Shown here in pieces: positions 44,585 to 55,134 of a DNA stretch of 64,000 nucleotides. This DNA comes from Scheffersomyces stipitis CBS 6054. Lineage: Eukaryota > Ascomycota > Pichiomycetes > Serinales > Debaryomycetaceae. The DNA lies in contig NC_009042.1 of the NCBI RefSeq assembly GCF_000209165.1, positions 620,001-684,000 of the forward strand. The letters are read 5' to 3'. Numbering within the stretch: position 1 is the first letter of the stretch; every line of letters starts with the position of its first letter. Position numbers and translations under genes: made by a program. The notes under the pieces are model-generated. The model was not told where the DNA came from. It saw nothing but the letters and a program-made list of their open reading frames with translations, and did not search any database.

Positions 44585-45715
44585 ATGATGCTCGGGGATA
44601 TAAAGCATTTATACTCTACTGTAGTGGATTCAAAGCATAAATGGAAGATTATACTGATAATACCTGAATTCCCTGAAAATTTCACTGCATGCTTCCTTTC
44701 CCATAGTGAAGGAGATACTTTGGAAATTGCATTCACCAAGAAATCATTTCTAAGGCTCTTCAAACTGTCTCACAGTTATTGGCACGAACAAGTACTAAGC
44801 AAAGATATGGATTTCGAAGAATTGGCCAGAACGGCTGAAAATTCACTACTTTGGGACTTGTACTACATGACATTGGGATATCTCATTACAACCAACGAGA
44901 ACCATACTTTGATACGGTTGCATGAGGTAGTAGTCTATGAGTTATATAGCCGTGAAGGTGATATATTCATAGAGAAAGAGTTTGAAATAATCACAACTTT
45001 CCTATCAAGTAGATTCAAACGAATCAACAAAAGTTCATCACTCTGGTTCTGGACAAAGAAACTAACTATCATATTGATTTTGCAGAGGTTCGTCGAAGGG
45101 AAAGATGTTAGAGCATTCCATGAATGTCTTGTGGATAGAACATTCAAGAGTTGTCAGTTTCATTTTGCAAACTACTATGCTTGCAACTTCTTGCGGTGGT
45201 ATTTGGCGATGTTGGCGATTGTAGAAGATACTGAAAGGGTACGATCTATAGAGGATCAAGTGTTGACTTCTTGTCACCAGAATTTCAGAGACGTTTCGCT
45301 CTGGGGACTATTGGAAACATTAATAACTAGAGGAAGCAAACTGTTGGAGTTTATGGCTCTTCATTACAATACTATTGTCCAGAGTTTACCAACAAAGGAT
45401 GGACGCAGTTATCCAGAGTTTGCTGCTACTGATAAACAAGCAGCGGAACCGTATAACATAAATATAGAACACGAGATTAGCTGGCTTCTCAGTGCAGATT
45501 GTTCATTTCGAACTCCATATGTCAGTCTTTTGAGACCGTTTGAACCCAATGGGAACAGGGAAGTCTGGAGGCGAATCGAGTCTCTCTTGGTGACAAAGTT
45601 AGAAGACGAATCAGAACAGTTGGCCCGGTTTGAAGACCATTCTAGTGAGCACTACAGGAAAAAGAAGGAATTGTACGAGACTCTTGATTATGTTATAGAA
45701 GAGTATTTTGAATAA
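44585..45715 (+). CDS. Protein prenyltransferase alpha-subunit-like protein (possibly Ecm9-type)
   Basis: The 376-residue protein is helix-rich. Strings such as SSSLWFWTKKL (about 147-157) and FHFANYYACNFLRWYLAML (about 191-210) resemble the SSxLWxxR and NYYAWNYRRWL core of prenyltransferase-alpha (PPTA) repeats, with a further weaker copy near SLWGLLETLIT. The key lysine/tyrosine residues of true FTase/GGTase alpha subunits are not clear, so it may be a divergent member like PTAR1 or yeast Ecm9, which has a similar length. Role: unknown; a protein-complex scaffold is as likely as a prenylation subunit. The first of two tandem ATGs (44585, 44588) is used. Confidence 0.7.
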   Translation: MMLGDIKHLYSTVVDSKHKWKIILIIPEFPENFTACFLSHSEGDTLEIAFTKKSFLRLFKLSHSYWHEQVLSKDMDFEELARTAENSLLWDLYYMTLGYLITTNENHTLIRLHEVVVYELYSREGDIFIEKEFEIITTFLSSRFKRINKSSSLWFWTKKLTIILILQRFVEGKDVRAFHECLVDRTFKSCQFHFANYYACNFLRWYLAMLAIVEDTERVRSIEDQVLTSCHQNFRDVSLWGLLETLITRGSKLLEFMALHYNTIVQSLPTKDGRSYPEFAATDKQAAEPYNINIEHEISWLLSADCSFRTPYVSLLRPFEPNGNREVWRRIESLLVTKLEDESEQLARFEDHSSEHYRKKKELYETLDYVIEEYFE

Positions 45716-46146
45716 CAGAGAGGATGGCAGAGTTAATGCTGGTTATTGCTAAATAGCTGTACTATGTGTACTTTACAACTAGAGTTTTGGTTTTTAAGAA
45801 TATAGTGAACCATACTCAGCTACATTTGACTTATAGTCTTAATTGCAGACTTGATTGATACTGTAATACAATTTCAGACCGCTTGTAATATCAAAAGAGA
45901 CAATTGTAGACCACTCCGAACTTCCTATTTGCTATAAAAAGCAAACCGAAGTTTGTTAGCCTTGTTTTGACTTTCAAGGGTTTAACTATGGCAGAGTTGG
46001 TTTCACAGAAGAAGAGTCTACTATACAAATTAACTGCGCACCTAAATAATCGATTACGTAAGAGTCACAATATGACAAATGGAAATATACTAATATCGAA
46101 AGACTCTTAACCCCATTGAAACTCGACCAGTTTCAACAATTCAAAG
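45716..46146. other. Upstream region of UBC12 with a TATA box
   Basis: 431 bp. TATAAAAA at 45933-45940 lies inside an imperfect TTTGC...GCAAA palindrome and is a strong TATA candidate. An ATG-started 40-codon frame (45988-46110) begins 48 bases after it and ends 36 bases before UBC12; it is listed separately. Confidence 0.5.
45988..46110 (+). CDS. Possible 40-residue small ORF / uORF before UBC12
   Basis: This frame starts at ATG 45988, begins MAELVSQKKSLLYKLTAHLN, and ends at TAA 46108-46110. It is basic with a helix-forming first half. Given the TATA box just upstream it would probably sit in the UBC12 leader, acting as a uORF, or be its own microprotein gene. No family is recognised. Confidence 0.35.
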   Translation: MAELVSQKKSLLYKLTAHLNNRLRKSHNMTNGNILISKDS

Positions 46147-46731
46147 ATGTTGAAAATCAGACAGCTTCAGAAAAAGAAACAGCAGGAAGCTGAGCTAGCC
46201 TCTGGATCGGCATCTCCCTCTGGATCTGGCTCCAGGACCGATTCCCCAGCCAAAGTGTCTGGAGCTCAACTCCGACTCCAGAAGGACATAACTGAATTGG
46301 ATCTTCCCAAGACTATTAAGGTGACTTTTCCCGATTCGAGCGATTTCTTCAACTTCAACTTGCAAATCTTGCCCCAGCAAGGATTTTACAAAGGAGGAGT
46401 ATTTGATTTCAAAGTAGAAATCAATGGCAACTTCCCCATAGATCCTCCCAAAATACGGTGTTTGAATAAAATCTACCATCCCAACATCGACTTAGAGGGA
46501 AATATCTGTTTGAACATTTTACGTGAAGATTGGTCTCCAGTGTTGAACTTGAACTCTGTCTTGATAGGACTCAACTTTTTGTTCCTCGAGCCTAATCCTA
46601 ACGATCCTTTGAACAAGGAGGCTGCGAACGTCTTGGTAAAGGATAAAAGCCAGTTCAAGAGAAACGTCTCCAACTCCATGAGAGGAGGCTACATAGACCA
46701 GACGTACTACGACAAGGTTTTGAACATCTAG
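46147..46731 (+). CDS. UBC12: NEDD8/Rub1-conjugating enzyme E2
   Basis: The 194-residue protein begins MLKIRQLQKKKQQ, matching the N-terminal extension of yeast Ubc12 (MLKLRQLQKKKQ) that docks into the E1 Ula1-Uba3 and the E3 Dcn1. The E2 core follows with NFPIDPPKIRC, KIYHPNIDLEGNICLNIL (catalytic Cys121) and REDWSPVL, then FLFLEPNPNDPLNKEAA. Ubc12 conjugates Rub1/NEDD8 to cullins, chiefly Cdc53. A Ser/Gly insert (about 19-37) separates extension and core. No intron is seen. It is convergent with PAC1. The start is fixed by the conserved extension. Confidence 0.95.
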   Translation: MLKIRQLQKKKQQEAELASGSASPSGSGSRTDSPAKVSGAQLRLQKDITELDLPKTIKVTFPDSSDFFNFNLQILPQQGFYKGGVFDFKVEINGNFPIDPPKIRCLNKIYHPNIDLEGNICLNILREDWSPVLNLNSVLIGLNFLFLEPNPNDPLNKEAANVLVKDKSQFKRNVSNSMRGGYIDQTYYDKVLNI

Positions 46732-46932
46732 CATTGTATTTGACAGGATCGGATACTAGATATAGCATACATACTCATTACAGATAGCATACGAACTTAC
46801 TAGAAGTTAACTATTGATAAGTAAATAACTTTACAATTAGATCTTTTATCTATTGATAAATTAACTATTTGAGAGTTAGATGATAAGTTATATGAGGTAT
46901 GTTAAATATTGATAACAACTAATGACTTAATA

Positions 46933-48507
46933 TTAAGACCACAACTTGATACTATTATCGGCAGCACCGCTGATGAATAAACATCTCATCCTGCCTTCTA
47001 TAAATTTCATCAATTGCTGATGCAGTTCTTCTTCCGTAGCATCTTCTTTGATTTTGTCTTCTTTACCACTATCTCTGTTGAACGCGGCAAAGTCCAAATC
47101 GTTGATGAAGCCATCATGGCCGGACAACGTTCGTACACATTTCACAGAGCCTGTAACATTTAAATTGGCCAAGTCCCACACTTTGATGGTTTTGTCATCA
47201 CTTCCACTGAATATGAATCTACCATTAGGATGTATAGCTATAGCCTTCACCCACGACTGGTGCCCCACCAAATCTGCGATAGCCCAGCCTTGTGAGTTGT
47301 TGTGCTGAGCTGGCAAAGGACTGCGATGAGGTATTAAAGTTGGAGGTGGAATGAGCCAGAGCTTTAGCAAGTTGTCCCTGCCTCCAGATATACAATACTT
47401 GTAGCCAAGAGTTGTGGTGAAAATCTCATCCGAAACCAACTCCTGTGGAATCGACGGAAATTGGGCATGATTTTCCTTAAGAAACTTGTCTAAAATAGTG
47501 TTTGATACAGCAGGAAGAAACTTGACCTTTTCTATAACATGCGTGTGCCCAATCAAAAGAGCCAAACCAGCTCCAGACTCAGCATGCGATACTCTTACTG
47601 ACTGATCGTTAGAGCAAGTAACTACGAAATCGCCGAGTTCTGCTGAAACTTTCATGTTGTTGAGACTCAACTGCGAATTCACGGATGCTACATCTATATC
47701 ACGAACCCATTCACTGTGACCGGTGAAACTCTTAACACAGTAGCCATTGACAAGATCCCATATCTTGACGGTTTTGTCACGAGACACAGAGTACAAATGG
47801 TCGGGATTTGATTGAGAAAAAGCTACTGAAGAAACTGTGTGGTCATGACCTGTCAAAGTACGGATGTGCCTATAGCTAGAACTATCCCAAATCTTGATGG
47901 ACAAGTCCGCCGAGCAACTGGCAAAGATATATGTCTTTGACTTAGTCAAGTCTTTCGAAAGGTCTGCAGGCTCTACCGAGAATGCTAATTTGTTAATGGA
48001 TCGTGTATGGGCCCTTATGATCTTTTCAGGTATCGAGGTATCGTCATTGACAATATTCCATACTATTATAGATCCATCTGAACAACCCCCAAATATCACA
48101 GGAAGTACAGGGTGAATCACCGAAGCCATAACTAACTGGTTCTGCTGGGTGGGAAACAGTTTCGAAGCTCGATTGGGGAGCCAGTTGATTCTGTCTTTAC
48201 TGATAACTGAAGCTGCACCGTTCAGCACAGACTGTTGACCATCAACAATAGAACGCAACGTCCCTACTTCGTTCTCCAAGTCAATGATTTTTCGTTGAAG
48301 TCTTAGCACTGTCGACCATTTCTTCTCTAAATAGTTGTCTACAATGGCTTCCGAAGATGATGAAGACGGCGGCACAAGAATCTGTTGAAGGCTTCTGTAT
48401 ACTTCTTGATCTGAACTTGATTCTGTAAGCATAGGTTCAAGATACTGAAGAATTGCCTTGTTGAGCTCTTGCTGCTGTCGATCTGTGAGAATCTGAGACC
48501 GGTTCAT
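46933..48507 (-). CDS. PAC1: Nuclear distribution protein Pac1 (LIS1)
   Basis: The 524-residue protein has an N-terminal LisH dimerisation motif (about 8-40, LTDRQQQELNKAILQYLEPM), a coiled coil (about 65-95, VLRLQRKIIDLENEVGTL) and seven WD40 repeats (about 120-524). Repeat blocks such as LTGHDHTVSSVAFS, FTGHSEWVRDIDV and LVGHQSWVKAIAIHP match LIS1. Pac1 binds the dynein motor with Ndl1 and loads it on microtubule plus ends for spindle positioning and nuclear migration. Length is close to S. cerevisiae Pac1 (494). An extra loop (EEATEEELHQQLMKF-type, acidic) lies before the last blade. The ATG at 48507 precedes the LisH motif directly. Confidence 0.93.
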   Translation of the reverse strand: MNRSQILTDRQQQELNKAILQYLEPMLTESSSDQEVYRSLQQILVPPSSSSSEAIVDNYLEKKWSTVLRLQRKIIDLENEVGTLRSIVDGQQSVLNGAASVISKDRINWLPNRASKLFPTQQNQLVMASVIHPVLPVIFGGCSDGSIIVWNIVNDDTSIPEKIIRAHTRSINKLAFSVEPADLSKDLTKSKTYIFASCSADLSIKIWDSSSYRHIRTLTGHDHTVSSVAFSQSNPDHLYSVSRDKTVKIWDLVNGYCVKSFTGHSEWVRDIDVASVNSQLSLNNMKVSAELGDFVVTCSNDQSVRVSHAESGAGLALLIGHTHVIEKVKFLPAVSNTILDKFLKENHAQFPSIPQELVSDEIFTTTLGYKYCISGGRDNLLKLWLIPPPTLIPHRSPLPAQHNNSQGWAIADLVGHQSWVKAIAIHPNGRFIFSGSDDKTIKVWDLANLNVTGSVKCVRTLSGHDGFINDLDFAAFNRDSGKEDKIKEDATEEELHQQLMKFIEGRMRCLFISGAADNSIKLWS

Positions 48508-49188
48508 TTTGATTATGCTGAGGGATTAGTACAGAGTATTAATAAATATATATGGATTGTAAAGTGAAAGTATTAGTGATACGGTAGTAAAGAAGATTTA
48601 TGATATGCAAAGTTGATTAAATCTTATGATAGATATTGATTTTGTATTGATGACGGTTATTGGTCAATAACGATAGGATAGATAGACCATATATTATGAT
48701 GGTAGGTCTTATATTGAAAAGGCTGTAGCTCCAACTTAAATTGAATGCTATAGATCTTGAAAAGATAGATTTGATGTGGATTTTTTGTTCAAGAATTGTG
48801 TGATTCTGAAGTGGATAGCTATATCTCGGCAGAATGGGACCACAATAGAACTACCTCTCTATCTCAATCCAAGATTGAAATATCGGTTCATACAAAAATC
48901 AATCCACAAAAGAATATTCATATTGTTGATTCAAAATGTAAATAAAGACTAATGAGTGGAATGGTCACGTGAATTTCTTGAAATTTAGTAATTGTACATT
49001 GTTGGTCTCCATGAAACATTTATACACATGGACAAAGACGACGGACAGTACTGTCTTGACAAAACCGTAGATACGAAGCAATAAAGACATGCTGCCATTG
49101 ACAAGAATATCTTTGCCGTGAAAATTTCTATAAAATTTACTATACACATCTCATTGTGTGCATTCGAGACCACAATCCATAGATAAAA
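48508..49188. other. Upstream region of PAC1
   Basis: 681 bp between two minus-strand genes. It is AT-rich, with several GATAGAT/GATTGAT-like repeats (48540-48700) and one TCACGTGA at 48965-48972. Nothing coding is seen. Confidence 0.45.
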
Positions 49189-49983
49189 CTATGGACCTAC
49201 GCCTTTCAAGGCAGCAAAACGAGCCTTGAGATCATCGAACTCACTTTGCTGCTTCTTTGCGGCAGAAACAGGTTTGGCACCAGCTGGCTTTGTGATTCCT
49301 GGTTCATCGGTAGTTTCGGCTATAGGCTCATTAGGGACCTTGATTCCACCACTACCTCCTTCATCATTATCATCATCATCTTTATCATCCTTTTCTTCGA
49401 CGGCTAGTTCGTCCAAATATTCCTGCAACTTCGAATACGGAGCTTCGTATGCTTTCGCTATTTCACACAAGTACAAAGTGACCAACTTCTCTGGTGGGGG
49501 CTCAACTTGACATCTGGTGACGATCTTGGCTGGGACAAAATTGTCGGTGTTCTCTTTTGCTGCACGTCCGAAATCAGGTCCGTATTTGTAGACCAATATC
49601 TCACGAATGGAAGTCAACTCGTTGAGTTCAGTATGTGGCGCAGCATAGATAAGAGATTGTACAGCTTCTATAAGACTGGCATCGCAGGTAGTTCTAGCAG
49701 GATCCAAGATGATGGAGATTCTAGCCAAGAGCAATTCACAATACAATTCGATAAGCTCAAGCAATTCAATATAAATATCATCCCGGATAATGTTCTCCAC
49801 TCTAATTGTGGCACTCAGTTCCTTTCCAACCTTCAACAAGTCTGCTAACTGTCTACGCTGTTGCTTGGTGAGAGCCAGTTTCTTTTCCTGGATGAACTTC
49901 AGCTTGGATATCGCCATTTTCAAAGCTGTCTTGAGACGAGCAGGGTTCAAATGTGGCGGAGGAGGCTTTCCGTGATGTGACAT
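49189..49983 (-). CDS. IST1: ESCRT-III-related protein Ist1
   Basis: The 264-residue protein has the conserved Ist1 helical core (about 10-185): PARLKTALKMAISKLKFIQEKK at the start, then RVENIIRDDIYIELLELIELYCELLLAR and IREILVYKYGPDFGRAA. The middle is a short acidic linker (DDKDDDDNDEGG) and the C-terminus has AKKQQSEFDDLKARFAALK, a MIM-type motif that binds the MIT domains of Vps4 and partners. Ist1 regulates Vps4 recruitment in endosomal sorting to multivesicular bodies. The length fits (S. cerevisiae 298). The ATG at 49983 directly precedes the core. Confidence 0.92.
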   Translation of the reverse strand: MSHHGKPPPPHLNPARLKTALKMAISKLKFIQEKKLALTKQQRRQLADLLKVGKELSATIRVENIIRDDIYIELLELIELYCELLLARISIILDPARTTCDASLIEAVQSLIYAAPHTELNELTSIREILVYKYGPDFGRAAKENTDNFVPAKIVTRCQVEPPPEKLVTLYLCEIAKAYEAPYSKLQEYLDELAVEEKDDKDDDDNDEGGSGGIKVPNEPIAETTDEPGITKPAGAKPVSAAKKQQSEFDDLKARFAALKGVGP

Positions 49984-50352
49984 GGTACAAGAGAGAGAAT
50001 TGGGTGTTTTCCGTAGGTTGTATTGAAGAGAAGAAGTTCTGTAAAATAAAAATCTCCACTCCTTTATCTGTTGAAAGTCGACGTTTGGTAGCGCGCGCTA
50101 AAACAGTATAACCAGCATTTTGTGGGGTACAAAGAATCTTCTACTTAAAGAAAGATGAGAACAAAACAAGAAAAAACCTGTAGACCTGGTGTATTTCTAT
50201 TAATTCTCTTTATATATTTGTAGAATTCAGTGCTATTTCTATAACTGCACTATGGCTACATATGTGTCTACACTTCTTCCACCCTTACAATAAATATTCT
50301 AAATAAATCCCAAGAACTAAACTACATGACTATGACAGACCTTTTGTGACTA
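49984..50352. promoter_or_regulatory. Upstream region of IST1
   Basis: 369 bp. It contains a perfect 12-bp palindrome TAGCGCGCGCTA at 50089-50100, about 105 bp upstream of IST1, unusual in such AT-rich sequence. Confidence 0.45.
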
Positions 50353-52554
50353 TCACTGGCTTTCCAACACAATAGTATGGTCATGTGGAGGAACTCCTTT
50401 GACTAAAACGTCGTCTTCGTCTTCGTCAAAGTTGACTCCTACATTATCAGCACTACGGGCTACTTTCTTCAACGTGCAACACTTTATCTCGCGGATCCAC
50501 TCATCATTCATGATCTCCTCCAAGGTTGCTCTCTTTCTTGGGTCTACCTGGAGCATCTTGTGTACGATAGGACGAGAGGCATGGGGAAGTAATCTCATCA
50601 ATCTATATGGTCCATGAATCTGCTTGTGTTGTGGTTTCTTCTTGGTAGCCAGTGACGACGAGCCTGGTCCCGGCGAGAGTTCTTTCTCTGGACCCGAAGC
50701 TACATCGGAACCTTCGCCAGCTTCTGAAGAAGATTTCAATTTGTTCTGTTGTTCTACGAATGCTGATTTCATGTCTGACTTTTTCTTTTCATACTCCTCA
50801 AGCTTGTCATCTATCTCTTTCAACTGCGCAAGCACTTCTTGAACCTGCTCTTCCGTCAAGACCTCTGCATTATCAAGATTCTTTTCTTTCCGAGATTCTT
50901 TGTTTGAGAACTTATCTGAATCTGCGTCTCCTATGGCGTTATCAACAACAATTGCTTCTGCAACAGCCTCAGGAGTTCCGTCCGAAGGCTGGGCTTCTTC
51001 AGCCTCCAAGACGCGAGACCCAGCATCTCCTGAAACGGATTCAGATTGTTCCATATTTTCTCCGCTTTCCTGGTCTGCTAACATCTTCTTCTTCTTATTC
51101 AGTCTCACTATCATGTTCTTGAACTTCCTCTGTTGAAGTAACAACTTATGGCATTCATTTGACAAGTAGTAGTCGTGCCAGTTGTCATCTGGTAAATTGT
51201 AGAGCTTGAAACTGTTGTCCTTTTCAGCGTTGGGAATCTTCCAAGGGAAACGCTTAAGAGTCATACAACAGTAAATGATAGCAATTGACCAGAGATCTAC
51301 AGGCTGAGGGTTATACGAGTTGGGGCTTAACAACACTTCAGGAGCCAAATACGGATCAGATCCAACTATTCCATGACAAGGATGAATCGTATCCTTGTTG
51401 TTGCCATACTGATCGTATGGGTACTTGAATATAACAGCAGAACCAAAGTCAATAATCTTGAGAATACCTTCATCGGTTATCACACAATTGTCCAACTTCA
51501 AATCACGATGGGCCAATCCCAAGTTATGCAAATAGCTGACTCCTTCCAATATCTGTTTGAGACAACAATTGATCTCTTGTCGTGACATTTCTCCACTCAT
51601 CACAACAGCAAAGAAGTCAATTGGAGCATATTCCATGATTTCAAAGTACCTGCTGTTCTCGTGAATGATGTCAATTGTCTTGATAATGTTGGGATGCTTC
51701 AATGTAGAACCGATACAGTACTCGGCAGTACACTTTCTGGTGTAATCCTTAAGTGTTTCAGTACTTCTACGGGGTCTGAACTCTTTAACAGCAAAAGTTT
51801 TGGAATCAGATGGTCTCGTGATCAACCTTACAGAACCACCAGCACCGCTTCCCAACTCTTTGCCCATTTTACCGTACTTTTTCACAAGCGGCGAGTTGTC
51901 ATCTGTGAAGGGATCCTTTCCAGAAGAGTGGTGGTGAGAAGCGTTATGAAGCAACTGCGACGACGTCTGATTAATCAACGTAGCTAAACTTGTAGAAGAG
52001 GGTTCACGACTTGGGTGGCCGCTGTTGAGAGCATTTCCCATAATTTCCTTACCACTAACCATTGGAGGTGGTGAGTGGAGTTGATTAGAGTAATCATGCT
52101 TACGAGTATTAGAAGTTGTTTTCTTACTTGGCTTGAAGAAACGTTTCAATTCAACCATTGAGTTTGATTTCATGAACGTATGATTCGAGTCCTGTTTGTT
52201 GAGATATGAGGCATGAACTTGCGGCTGTGGAGAAACGATTGGTTGAGATCCGAGCGAGCCAGAGCCAGAGCCAGAGCCCGCTGCAAAAGGAGAATGGATT
52301 CCACTGGCACTTACAATAGTCGTAGCTGTTGTACCAGTGCCTACACTTGCAGAAACACCAGGGTTGTTGTAGTGAGTCTGTTGGTGGTCTGAAGAGTTCG
52401 TGAGAGTTGGTGAAGTGAGGGACTCACCAGACTCGTGTCTTCCAATGTGGAAACCAAGAAACTTTCTACTTCCAACAGAGGAGTGGTTGGAGGTTGAAGG
52501 TGTCAAGTCGTCTTCAGCCTTGCGGAAGAGCTTGAGTTTGTGTTTGTCAGGCAT
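50353..52554 (-). CDS. SAT4: Ser/Thr protein kinase of the NPR1/HAL5 group, Hal4/Sat4-like
   Basis: The 733-residue protein has a Ser/His/Asn-rich N-terminus (about 1-225) and a kinase domain from about 228: the glycine loop [30 protein letters not shown] and [10 protein letters not shown]. The sequence around [19 protein letters not shown] and [23 protein letters not shown] is characteristic of the fungal kinases that regulate plasma-membrane transporters (Sat4/Hal4, Hal5, Rtk1, Hrk1). About 170 residues (acidic, with a coiled coil) are inserted between the lobe after [13 protein letters not shown] and the final [24 protein letters not shown] block. Sat4/Hal4 promotes K+ uptake through Trk1/2 and salt tolerance. 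The exact paralogue is uncertain. The ATG at 52554 follows a 2.6-kb upstream region. Confidence 0.8.
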   Translation of the reverse strand: MPDKHKLKLFRKAEDDLTPSTSNHSSVGSRKFLGFHIGRHESGESLTSPTLTNSSDHQQTHYNNPGVSASVGTGTTATTIVSASGIHSPFAAGSGSGSGSLGSQPIVSPQPQVHASYLNKQDSNHTFMKSNSMVELKRFFKPSKKTTSNTRKHDYSNQLHSPPPMVSGKEIMGNALNSGHPSREPSSTSLATLINQTSSQLLHNASHHHSSGKDPFTDDNSPLVKKYGKMGKELGSGAGGSVRLITRPSDSKTFAVKEFRPRRSTETLKDYTRKCTAEYCIGSTLKHPNIIKTIDIIHENSRYFEIMEYAPIDFFAVVMSGEMSRQEINCCLKQILEGVSYLHNLGLAHRDLKLDNCVITDEGILKIIDFGSAVIFKYPYDQYGNNKDTIHPCHGIVGSDPYLAPEVLLSPNSYNPQPVDLWSIAIIYCCMTLKRFPWKIPNAEKDNSFKLYNLPDDNWHDYYLSNECHKLLLQQRKFKNMIVRLNKKKKMLADQESGENMEQSESVSGDAGSRVLEAEEAQPSDGTPEAVAEAIVVDNAIGDADSDKFSNKESRKEKNLDNAEVLTEEQVQEVLAQLKEIDDKLEEYEKKKSDMKSAFVEQQNKLKSSSEAGEGSDVASGPEKELSPGPGSSSLATKKKPQHKQIHGPYRLMRLLPHASRPIVHKMLQVDPRKRATLEEIMNDEWIREIKCCTLKKVARSADNVGVNFDEDEDDVLVKGVPPHDHTIVLESQ

Positions 52555-55134
52555 GATGGAAGTAGACTATAGATATTAGATGACGTAAATGAGGTAGATG
52601 ATACTAATAAATAGTGGAAGAAACTAATGGATAGCAGTATTGTAGTTGATACTGACAAATGATACTATGATACGAATTGATAAGAGTGTTCTAAGCGATA
52701 CTAGAACCACACTTGAATGATACTGGGTAGATTATGAAGTTCGAATCAAACAACCAACAATTGAATGATTACTATGTGTTGAGGTGACAATTGTAGGAAA
52801 TGAATCACTATTGATGTGACAATAGCTAACAATAATGATAATGGTATGGTCAGATAAACGACAAACAACAGGGAAATTAGTAAGGATGACAAGCTATAAT
52901 GGGAACGCTATAGTAAACTATAGTGTGGTATTCTAAAGTAAAGCTACTGTATGAGTTGATGGCTAACTATAGAGCCAGTGTCAGTAAGTTATTATGAAGT
53001 CTCTCTTTCGAATAACCAATACCAGTATAAAAGATGTTTCTCTGGTGGATATCTCTTGTGACTTCGAACTTTCAATGAGTTAGTTGTCAATTTGACTCTC
53101 AGCTCCTATTGGCTACCAGAAACGGCTGAAAAGCACTAGGGCAGCAGCTAGGTCGTTTTTCGAACGTCAGGTGCAACCTTGGCAATGGAAGGCGGATGGA
53201 GTGGAGACAAAGTGCAAATTGATAGCAATAAACAATTTGTTGGAATGAAAATTAAATTTGTATAGATTTGGAATTTCTGCAAGTCAAGTGATTCCAATCA
53301 GAGCAGGTAGAAGGACAAAAGTCACAAGTCACTGGCAAATATCTGGCGGTGCGACTTTAGCGAGAAAAAGTTGATGACGGAAGAACACACGCGGATATTG
53401 AAATGGGGGGATCGGTACAGAGGGGAATAGCGAGAAAATAGAGAGAAAATAGAGAGAAAATAGCGAGAGGACAAGATGGAGTGGTGAGGAGCGGTGAAGA
53501 ATACTGAGAGATTGTCGTGACATTTCTGAATAGTGAGAGAATATCGAAGGAGACTTCGAAAATAGTCGCCGGATATCGGCACAGTTTTGGTACGAACTGC
53601 AACAAATAGCGAGACTTATGAGGAGATTTAATGCCAATAGCGACAATTTTACTACCGGCGCCGCAACGAAAGTGGAAGCACTAACTGTTGCGAGTGCCCG
53701 AAAAACCACCATCTGACTCTCACCTAGCGAGAGCACACCACTAATTATGCCCCTACGGCAACTGGGCGGTTCTGGACATGTCAGGGGTGTCTACAACAAT
53801 TACGTCCACCAATAGCGATAGAGGGATTCAGGTATATCTCGGGGCAATTGGCCTGCAAATCACGCTTCTATTATTGCTTTTACACCAACTACTATTTCTC
53901 ACTCCCGAGACAGCTTCTGAGATAACGCGCTGTTTGTTTGTTTCTCGCTAAGTCTCGCTATCCGGTATTCTTGGCTCCGGAAAACTTCCCACTACGGTTT
54001 AGCGACAGCCTGAGGCTATCTCTAATCTGTCAGTAATATCACTGACTAATCACTACTACAACTAAACACACACCAGTCTCCCTCTACACTCTACATCCAC
54101 ATCTCGCCCGTAGGCCCCCTGTCACATCTGGCGCTCATTTGATCATCCTTTTCTTTACCGAATCTACCGAGACTGAGAGTCTCGCTATAAGCCGTCGTGC
54201 CACTACGCTCGCTAAATACACTCCTCCCTAATCTCTCGCTAGCTCGCCTCGCTCTCTGACACCACAATTGACTTGGCTCTCTAGCTTTACGAGGCTGCCA
54301 TATTCTCATAGACATGCCAACTCTGCTGTCCAGCCATAGAACATAGAACTAAGTATGCTCTCGAAAATTCTCCTCGTCGCTAATATTCGTCTTTCCAGCT
54401 CGTGCCCTCTTTATAGCCTCCTTCCAGTTAGGCCATACTAATTACTTTTAATTGTACACCTTCTCATTTGCTCATCGACTCATCACGTGAGACGTTTCCT
54501 CTGGCAGAAGACAGGATATTTTAGAATGTCTCATCCAGAAGGCTTTAGACACCCAATTAGATCTCTGTGGCCGTATCCACAGAATCTATTCGTAAGACAC
54601 GAAGACGCTGAAACTTTTTAATCCAGAAGCCGAATCATGATATTTATCTCACAGAGAATACCGTTTGCTTTAATCAAAATTGTATTTTAGCTTTTCTCAA
54701 ACGAGATCCATAGAGAAGGAATCGTTACTAGTGGAACGAAACTGCTTCCAGGACTGTACATATTCTCTTATCAACCTCTAACTCCTCCAGATCGCTTCGA
54801 TCCACGAAACTCCACGGCTAGAATCTGTAGGCTACTGAGGACTTACGGATTATTAACACTAACTCGTTCAGTCGTCGCAATGCCCTAAATGATCTGAATG
54901 TGTCATCTCGCCAATAAAACAATAGTGGGGCTTCAGAACTTGTAATGTGATCTCATAACTCCGGCTCTCTGCTTGAGCTACCCCATTCTTCTCCATCTGT
55001 GGTGGGTGTTCACTACAGTGCGATTATAGCGTAGAAATTACTCTCTACAGATATTAACTACCATGCTTCTATGATGTCGCTTTTCATTATTTATGCTATT
55101 ACTAATGTACATGGCCCTTGAGGTCTGTAGGGGT
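52555..55134. promoter_or_regulatory. 2.6-kb upstream region of the HAL4-like kinase
   Basis: No gene is recognised; the short frames near 53322-54315 lack family likeness and follow simple repeats. The first 170 bp repeat GATAC six times (52601-52720). From 53428 to 54241 the octamer TAGCGAGA or its complement occurs eight times (53428, 53461, 53607, 53725, 53943, 53953, 54180, 54234), with near copies between. An 11-bp tandem repeat lies at 53432-53468. One TCACGTGA lies at 54483-54490. Such length and motif density suggest complex regulation of the kinase or an unannotated transcript. Confidence 0.5.
53432..53468. repeat. 11-bp tandem repeat (GAGAAAATAGA), about 3.3 copies
   Basis: Three consecutive units differ only at the last bases (AGA or AGC); both outer junctions form the TAGCGAGA octamer. 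Confidence 0.8.
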
